Shown here: piece after piece, positions 5,412 to 10,029 of the stretch | How positions within the stretch are numbered: the stretch's first letter is position 1 | Layout: every line of letters starts with the position of its first letter | Assembly: GCA_036444495.1 (NCBI GenBank) | Contig: JAZGBC010000087.1 | Span: forward strand, 1-10,029 | Origin: JAZGBC01 sp036444495 | GTDB taxonomy: Bacteria > Pseudomonadota > Alphaproteobacteria > Kiloniellales > J153 | Length of the DNA: 10,029 nucleotides | Direction: 5' to 3' | Notes under the pieces: generated by a model | What the model saw: only the letters and a program-made list of their open reading frames with translations | Databases searched by the model: none | Told to the model about the DNA's origin: nothing | Position numbers and translations under genes: made by a program

Positions 5412-6209
5412 TCAGGGGGTAAAGCGCAGCTCCACCTGGCCAAGCTCGCCGAAATCGGCCCGCACCTCGTCCCCGGCCTCGACATAGATGAAGGGCGTGA
5501 CCACGCCGGTGGTCACCAGATCGCCAGCCTTGAGCCCCCGGCCGCGCAGGACGCCCTGGCCGGCGAGCCAGGCGAGCGCCGCCAGCGGATGGCCCAGCGC
5601 GTTGGCGCCCACGCCCTCGCCCTCCTCCTTCCCGTTGCGATGGAGGGTGACCCGGTGGGCGGCCAGGTCCAGGCCGCGCCAATCCTGGCGCCCCGGCCCC
5701 AGGATAAAGGCCCCGTGAACGCCGTTGTCGGCGGTGAGCGAAAGAGCACCCGCGCCGGTCCAGGCCTCGCCAAATGCGCTGGTTACCACCTCGAAGGCGG
5801 GATGCAGGCTGGCCACCGCCCCGGCCACCTCGTCGCGCCCATAGGCCTGGGAACGGGCCGGCAGGTCCGCCCCCAGCCGGAAGGCGAACTCCGGCTCCAT
5901 CAGTCGAAAGTTGAAGCGCCGGGCGGACAGCTCGGCCGGGCTTTCGTGGACGCTCTGATGCGACATGCAACCGTAAAAGGGTCCGTCCGTGGCCAGGTAG
6001 TCCTGCGCCGCCTGGCTGCTGCAGCCGATCTTGAAGCCGGCGAGGTGGGCGCCGCTCTGCTCGAAGAGGGCCGCCTGGATGGCATAGGCATCCCTCGCGG
6101 TCGCCGGGCGCAGGCCCCCGGGCAGGGCGGACAGCGGCTGGATATCCCGGCGCGCGGCATAGAGCAGGGCCGCGGCCTCGCGCCAAAGGACTGCCTCGGC
6201 CTCGGGCAT
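5412..6209 (-). CDS. 2-keto-4-pentenoate hydratase family protein (MhpD-like)
   Basis: Cytosolic enzyme of the fumarylacetoacetate-hydrolase superfamily. Relatives hydrate 2-hydroxypenta-2,4-dienoate or decarboxylate 4-oxalocrotonate in meta-cleavage pathways for aromatic compounds. The 265-aa length is typical. Family features are GFKIGCSS (K60), the metal-binding pair in EPEFAF (E105 and E107), a third acidic residue in AFEVV (E140), ADNGVHGAFILG (160-171) and the C-terminal HPLAALAWLA and LKAGDLVTTG. The gene starts 8 bp after the stop of the EF-G-like gene, so the two are almost surely one operon. No other aromatic-degradation gene is in the window, so the substrate is open. GTAGGG about 7 nt before the ATG is a modest ribosome binding site, which fits translational coupling. 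Confidence 0.87.
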   Translation of the reverse strand: MPEAEAVLWREAAALLYAARRDIQPLSALPGGLRPATARDAYAIQAALFEQSGAHLAGFKIGCSSQAAQDYLATDGPFYGCMSHQSVHESPAELSARRFNFRLMEPEFAFRLGADLPARSQAYGRDEVAGAVASLHPAFEVVTSAFGEAWTGAGALSLTADNGVHGAFILGPGRQDWRGLDLAAHRVTLHRNGKEEGEGVGANALGHPLAALAWLAGQGVLRGRGLKAGDLVTTGVVTPFIYVEAGDEVRADFGELGQVELRFTP

Positions 6210-6217
6210 GGTGCGCC

Positions 6218-8257
6218 CTACCGGGCTTCGAGCGCGTCCCGGCGCTCCTGGATCACCTTTTCAGCCGACTTGCCGGTCAGCTCCTGCAGGTGATCGAAGC
6301 TCCACACGAAGCTGCCCACCCCGAAGGTGAGCGAGCGCAACTCGATGATCAGGTCGCCCAACTCGGCCTGGGGCATCCGGCATTTCACCTCGTCCCAGCC
6401 TTCCCAACCTGGCTTTGGCTCGAAGCCGACGATCTGGCCGCGGCGGCCGCTGATCAGGCCGTGGATCTTGGCGGTAAAGTCCGCCGGTACGATGACCGTC
6501 ACCTGGTAGATGGGCTCGAGCAGGACCGGCGCACAGTTCGGCAGGCCTTCGGCCATGGCCATGCGCCCCGCGGTCTTGAAGGCCATGTCGGAACTGTCGA
6601 CCGCGTGAAACTGGCCGTCGAACAGGGTGACCGACAGATCGACCACGGGGAAGCCGAGCGGACCGCGTTGCAGGTAATCCTTGGCGCCGTGCTCCACCGC
6701 CGGGATGTACTGCCTCGGCACCGACCCGCCGACGATCTTGTTGACGAACTCGAAGCCGCTGCCGCGCGGCAGGGGCTTGATCTCCACATGCACGTCGCCG
6801 AACTGGCCATGGCCGCCGGTCTGGCGCTTGAAGCGCGAATGCTGCTGCGTGCTTTTGCGGATGGTCTCCTTGTAGGCGGTCTGCCGCGGCGAGACCTGGA
6901 CCTCCACGTTGTATTTGCTCTTCAAGCGCTCGGTCGCGATTTTCAGATGGATCTCGCCCTGGCCCCAGATCAGCATCTGTCCGGTATCGGCGTTGTGCTC
7001 GACGGAGAGCGAAGCGTCTTCCTCGATCAGCTTGGCGATACTGCCGGTGAGCTTGACCTCGTCCTGCCGGTTGAGCGGCTGCACCGCCAGCGCGAAGACG
7101 GGCTCGGGCGGCTCCAGCCAGACCATGCCCGAATCGGTCACCCGCCCGGCCGAGGTGAGCAGATCACCGGCCCGGGTCTCCTCCATGCGTCCAAGGGCGA
7201 CCACCTCGCCCTCGCCCGCCGTGGAAATCTTCTGATTCTCCCCGCCCATTACGTGGAACAGGCCCGAGACTCGTTCGTCGCCGATGGTCAGGCCGTCGCT
7301 GATCTGGCCGCGCCAGATGCGGGTCATGGTCATGCGGCCGGTGTGCGACTGGTGCATGATGCGGAACACCGAGGCGGCGAGGTCGCCGCCCGTGGGGATT
7401 TTGAGGCGCTCGGCGGTGACGGCGGGCTGTGGCGCCTCGTGACGCAGCGCCTTCCACAGGCGCTTGATCCCGTTGCTGAGCTCGGCGGAGCCGAACAGCA
7501 CCGGGACGATCAGGTCTTCCCGCAGGTCCTTGGCGAGTTGGCCGTAGATTTCCTCCGGCGCCGGGACCTTATCCTCGAGCAACTGCTCCAGCAGGTCGTC
7601 ATCGAAATCCGCCAGGGATTCCAGCATATCCTGGCGCGCCTCGCCCTCGCGGTCCTTGATCGCCTCGGGCATTTCGATGAGGTCAGATACGGCGCCTTCC
7701 TTGTAGCGGTAGGCCCGCTCGCTCACCAGGTCGACGAAGCCGGTGACCTCATCGCTCTCGCGGATCGGCACCTGGCGCAGCACGAGCGGCCTGGAGGAAA
7801 CCGACTGCAGCGCCTGCATCAGCTCGGCGACCCGCACCGACGCCTTGTCCATCTTGTTGACGAACAGGATGTGCGGGATCTTGTGGTCGTCCAGGAACTT
7901 GAATAGGGGCGCCAGGATCAGCGTCTTGACCAGCTCCGGCTCGGCCACGATTACTGCGACGTCGGCCGACATGAGGGCGGTGCTGCGGTCGTGCGCCAAC
8001 TCGATCGAGCCCGGGCAATCGACGATCGACCAGTGATCCCCCAGGTATTCGCAGTGCGCCAAATTGGGTTCGACGCTCATCTGGCGGCGGCGCGCCTCGG
8101 GCGAGGGATCGCCCACCGTGTTGCCCTGCGTGATCGACCCCTTGCGGTGAATGGCGCCCGCCGTGTGCAGCAGAGCCTCCATGAGCGTCGTCTTGCCGCT
8201 CGTATAGGACCCAACGAGCGCGGCGCAGCGCGCCGCGGAAGCCTCCCTCTGCGTCAT
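6218..8257 (-). CDS. Elongation factor G-like GTPase (EF-G2 type)
   Basis: A 679-aa cytosolic translation-factor GTPase with the EF-G domain layout: GTPase domain (1-270), beta-barrel domain II (about 290-380) and domains III-V to the end, with the domain IV stretch VSPRQTAYKETIRK and QTGGHGQFGDV. The G motifs are GSYTSGKT (16-23), DCPGS (80-84) and NKMD (134-137). It differs from canonical EF-G: the catalytic His of DTPGH is Ser (S84), and the switch I RGITI motif reads RQMSVE. These changes mark the poorly understood EF-G-like paralogues; a mycobacterial EF-G2 is reported to lack ribosome-dependent GTPase activity. It is therefore not the main elongation factor of the cell, and the fusA/rpsL neighbourhood is absent. 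The start has GGGAGG about 6 nt upstream. It forms an operon with the hydratase. Confidence 0.92.
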   Translation of the reverse strand: MTQREASAARCAALVGSYTSGKTTLMEALLHTAGAIHRKGSITQGNTVGDPSPEARRRQMSVEPNLAHCEYLGDHWSIVDCPGSIELAHDRSTALMSADVAVIVAEPELVKTLILAPLFKFLDDHKIPHILFVNKMDKASVRVAELMQALQSVSSRPLVLRQVPIRESDEVTGFVDLVSERAYRYKEGAVSDLIEMPEAIKDREGEARQDMLESLADFDDDLLEQLLEDKVPAPEEIYGQLAKDLREDLIVPVLFGSAELSNGIKRLWKALRHEAPQPAVTAERLKIPTGGDLAASVFRIMHQSHTGRMTMTRIWRGQISDGLTIGDERVSGLFHVMGGENQKISTAGEGEVVALGRMEETRAGDLLTSAGRVTDSGMVWLEPPEPVFALAVQPLNRQDEVKLTGSIAKLIEEDASLSVEHNADTGQMLIWGQGEIHLKIATERLKSKYNVEVQVSPRQTAYKETIRKSTQQHSRFKRQTGGHGQFGDVHVEIKPLPRGSGFEFVNKIVGGSVPRQYIPAVEHGAKDYLQRGPLGFPVVDLSVTLFDGQFHAVDSSDMAFKTAGRMAMAEGLPNCAPVLLEPIYQVTVIVPADFTAKIHGLISGRRGQIVGFEPKPGWEGWDEVKCRMPQAELGDLIIELRSLTFGVGSFVWSFDHLQELTGKSAEKVIQERRDALEAR

Positions 8258-8280
8258 AAGTTCCTCCCGGCAAATTTCAT
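8254..8280 (-). other. Possible 8-codon leader ORF overlapping the EF-G-like start
   Basis: ATG at 8280 opens MKFAGRNL and stops at a TGA that overlaps the EF-G-like ATG (ATGA). It spans that gene's Shine-Dalgarno sequence, so its translation could couple to or gate the downstream start. Its own ribosome binding site is poor. It may be chance. Confidence 0.2.
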
Positions 8281-8360
8281 GATTCTTGTCCCGTCCCGGG
8301 GCCCGTCGGACCCTCTCCCCTGTATGTTTCCAAACTCGGCTGCGGGCGGCAACCGAAAAT

Positions 8361-8382
8361 CCCGCCTTGCCCGGGGTTTTTT
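8361..8382. terminator. Weak, possibly bidirectional terminator
   Basis: CCCG (8361-8364) and CGGG (8372-8375) form a short stem with a 7-nt loop. It is flanked by AAAAT on the left and six T residues (8377-8382) on the right. It lies between the DUF1326 gene and the EF-G-like gene, where a break between transcription units is expected. A 4-5 bp stem is marginal. Confidence 0.3.
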
Positions 8383-8406
8383 CTCGCTCGCCCGGTCCTA
8401 GAGAAC

Positions 8407-9021
8407 CTACGGCCCGGTCCAGGAGAACTCGGAATAGAGCCCGTGTTTCTTCTCGGTGCTCCAGTCGAAGAAGTCATCGTGCATCCGCGAGGAGCCGCGG
8501 GCCATGTACTGCATGGCCGAATGGATCACGTTGAACAGGTTGCCGAGGGTGGCGGGCTGGCCGGTCTTCCTGCTCTCCACGCTGAGCAGCAGGCAATCGA
8601 GCACGCCCTCCACGTGCAGCCGCTTCTCCTTGCCCTGGTCGGTGAACTCGATGCGGGCCGCGCGGGTCTCGAGGCGGTCGGCCACGAACTTGCCCAGGAT
8701 CTCCCAGGGCCCGCCCACCTCGCCGCTCAGGATCTGCTCCATGGCGCGCTGCTGCTCCGCGTCCACCGCGTCGTCCAGGTAGATGCGCACGGTCCAGCCC
8801 GAGGTGTGCATCTGCTTGGGCGACTGATAGGCGACGACCGCGTTCTGCTCGTCCAGCACCAGCCGGCCGAAGCGGCCCTTGTCCACGCGGATGCCCCAGA
8901 ACCCGAGGCAGGGGTCCTCGTGGCAGTCCTGCTTGAAGGACACGTGGGCCGGGCAGAGAAGCTGGCAGTTGCAGTTCTCGTAGAGCGTGCCCCTCACCCA
9001 CCAGGGATCGGCCTCGGTCAC
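8407..9021 (-). CDS. DUF1326 domain protein
   Basis: A 204-aa protein matching the DUF1326 family, whose function is not known. Recognition rests on the opening WWVRGTLYENCNCQLLCP, the GFWGI(R)VDKG segment and the C-terminal FNVIHSAMQYMARG. Conserved cysteines cluster at the N-terminus as CxCx3C (17, 19 and 23) with two more at 33 and 38, plus H26 and H34, which suggests a metal site or redox role. I see no signal peptide or membrane segment. Family members often sit beside a DUF2182 membrane protein, but none is here. The start is GTG at 9021, with AGGAGG 5 nt upstream, a strong ribosome binding site that decides the start. It stands 96 bp after the ketopantoate reductase gene on the same strand. 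Confidence 0.85.
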   Translation of the reverse strand: MTEADPWWVRGTLYENCNCQLLCPAHVSFKQDCHEDPCLGFWGIRVDKGRFGRLVLDEQNAVVAYQSPKQMHTSGWTVRIYLDDAVDAEQQRAMEQILSGEVGGPWEILGKFVADRLETRAARIEFTDQGKEKRLHVEGVLDCLLLSVESRKTGQPATLGNLFNVIHSAMQYMARGSSRMHDDFFDWSTEKKHGLYSEFSWTGP

Positions 9022-9117
9022 ACCGGCCTCCTAAACCAACCTAACGGCATCGCGCGCAAGCTTACACCCGCACCCGGGACTATTCCAAATCTCGATGCCT
9101 TTCGGCAGTCTGGTCGG

Positions 9118-10029
9118 CTAGCTACCCGCGCCCATCGCATAGGGCTTGAGCGCCTCATAGACGGCGGCGTTCTCGGGGGTGTCGACGCCGAGTTCCGTGC
9201 CGAGGCGCACCACCTCGCCGGTCAGCCAGTCCAGCTCCAGGCGCCGGCCCGCCTCCAGGTCCTTCGCCATGGAGGCGGTCATGGCGGGCGGGACGGTCTC
9301 CACGAAGGCGAGCGTCCGGGCCTCCAGGTCGTCCGCCAAGGCCACGCCCCTGGCCCGGCCCACCGCGGCGGTCTCGCGCAGCAGGCGCTCGAAGCGCGCG
9401 CGCTTCTCCGGGTCCGCCACGATCTGGCCGGCGGGCGCCCGGTAAAAGGCGGTGGCCCCGGCGAAGGGCGAGAGGAAGACGAATTTCTCCCAGATGTTCA
9501 CCTCGATGGCTCGGGAGCTGTCCACGTTGAGCCCGGCGCTGAGGCAGGCCGAATGGAGGCATTCCTGACGCCAGGTGGGCTCGCCGTCCCGCTCGCCGAA
9601 GGCGAGCCAGGCGAAATCGCCATGCTGGCGGATCACCCCGGGCGCCTCGATGGAGACCGAGATCTTGCACACCCCGCCCATGACGTGCTTCGCGCCGATC
9701 AATTCCGACAGCTGGTCCTCGACCGTGACGCCGTTCTGCAGGGGCACGACGCAGGTGTCGTTGGAGATGAGCGGCTTGATGATCTCGGCCGCGGCTTCCA
9801 CGTCCCACAACTTCACGCAGAACAGGATCACGTCGCAGAAGCCGATCTCCGCCGGGTCGTCCATGACCTCGGGCGCGGCGATTTCCACGTCGCCCAGCGG
9901 CGAGATCACCTTGAGGCCGTTCCGCCGCATGGCCTCCTTGTGCGCCCCGCGCGCGATGAAGATCACCTCGTTGTGGTCGGCCGCCAGGCGCGCGCCGAAA
10001 TAGGCGCCCACCGCGCCGGCCCCCATGAT
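9118..10029 (-). CDS. 2-dehydropantoate 2-reductase family protein (5' end outside window)
   Basis: NADPH-dependent oxidoreductase of the ketopantoate reductase (PanE/ApbA) family, which reduces 2-dehydropantoate to pantoate for coenzyme A synthesis. The first visible residues are I-M-G-A-G-A-V-G-A-Y-F-G, the Rossmann nucleotide-binding loop. This normally begins 5-7 residues inside the protein, so the true start lies just beyond the right edge and the ATG at 10026 is internal. Counting from that Met, family residues are N98 (LQNGV), K181 (WEKFVFL, the catalytic Lys) and E264 in AGRRLELDWLTG. Its C-terminus is complete. Many proteobacteria carry several paralogues acting on other 2-oxo acids, so the pantothenate role is likely but not certain. 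A small hairpin with a GAAA loop (9096-9107) follows the stop; it lacks a T run. Confidence 0.88.
   Translation of the reverse strand: MMGAGAVGAYFGARLAADHNEVIFIARGAHKEAMRRNGLKVISPLGDVEIAAPEVMDDPAEIGFCDVILFCVKLWDVEAAAEIIKPLISNDTCVVPLQNGVTVEDQLSELIGAKHVMGGVCKISVSIEAPGVIRQHGDFAWLAFGERDGEPTWRQECLHSACLSAGLNVDSSRAIEVNIWEKFVFLSPFAGATAFYRAPAGQIVADPEKRARFERLLRETAAVGRARGVALADDLEARTLAFVETVPPAMTASMAKDLEAGRRLELDWLTGEVVRLGTELGVDTPENAAVYEALKPYAMGAGS

Noticed and set aside
5353..6186. A 277-codon minus-strand frame overlapping the hydratase gene
   Set aside because: It is a frame-shifted reading of the hydratase gene, rich in Arg, Gly, Pro and Ala. The hydratase frame carries all the family residues.
6290..7906. 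A 538-codon plus-strand open frame opposite the EF-G-like gene
   Set aside because: Same antisense artefact: the composition mirrors the opposite strand and no family features are present, while the minus strand encodes a full GTPase.

Overview
This looks like chromosomal DNA of a high-GC alphaproteobacterium carrying the end of an integrated mobile element. The lineage call rests on a MipZ-type division ATPase (a family typical of Alphaproteobacteria), the high GC of most genes, and the gene mix. Every coding region I can support lies on the minus strand.

The left third (about 1-3200) is accessory. It starts with a P4-type tyrosine integrase (2-1243) whose reading frame does not stop where such integrases normally end. 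It continues without a stop into the second half of a class III nucleotide cyclase catalytic domain and runs off the window edge. This looks like an element-host junction inside a cyclase gene, with the integrase 3' end spliced to the host gene. Next comes a 365-bp non-coding segment (1244-1608) with repeats, a perfect hairpin and a strong plus-strand terminator that serves no visible gene. It is followed by a two-domain gene (1609-2892): a TerB-like domain fused to a MipZ/ParA ATPase. Both non-coding stretches, left and right of this gene, carry clusters of GTAAC/GTTAC motifs.

The right two thirds (3219-10029) look like ordinary chromosome. In order of transcription they hold a ketopantoate reductase (5' end outside the window), a DUF1326 protein, an EF-G-like GTPase, a hydratase of the 2-keto-4-pentenoate hydratase family, an MsrP-type periplasmic molybdoenzyme and a dimethylarginine dimethylaminohydrolase/arginine deiminase family hydrolase. 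Only the EF-G-like gene and the hydratase are close enough (8 bp) to be a clear operon. msrP has its own leader, with a Fur-like palindrome and a 10-bp inverted repeat that includes part of its ribosome binding site. No msrQ partner is present.

The strongest leads are the integrase-cyclase in-frame junction and the TerB-MipZ fusion next to an integrase. No tRNA, rRNA, CRISPR array or transposase was seen.
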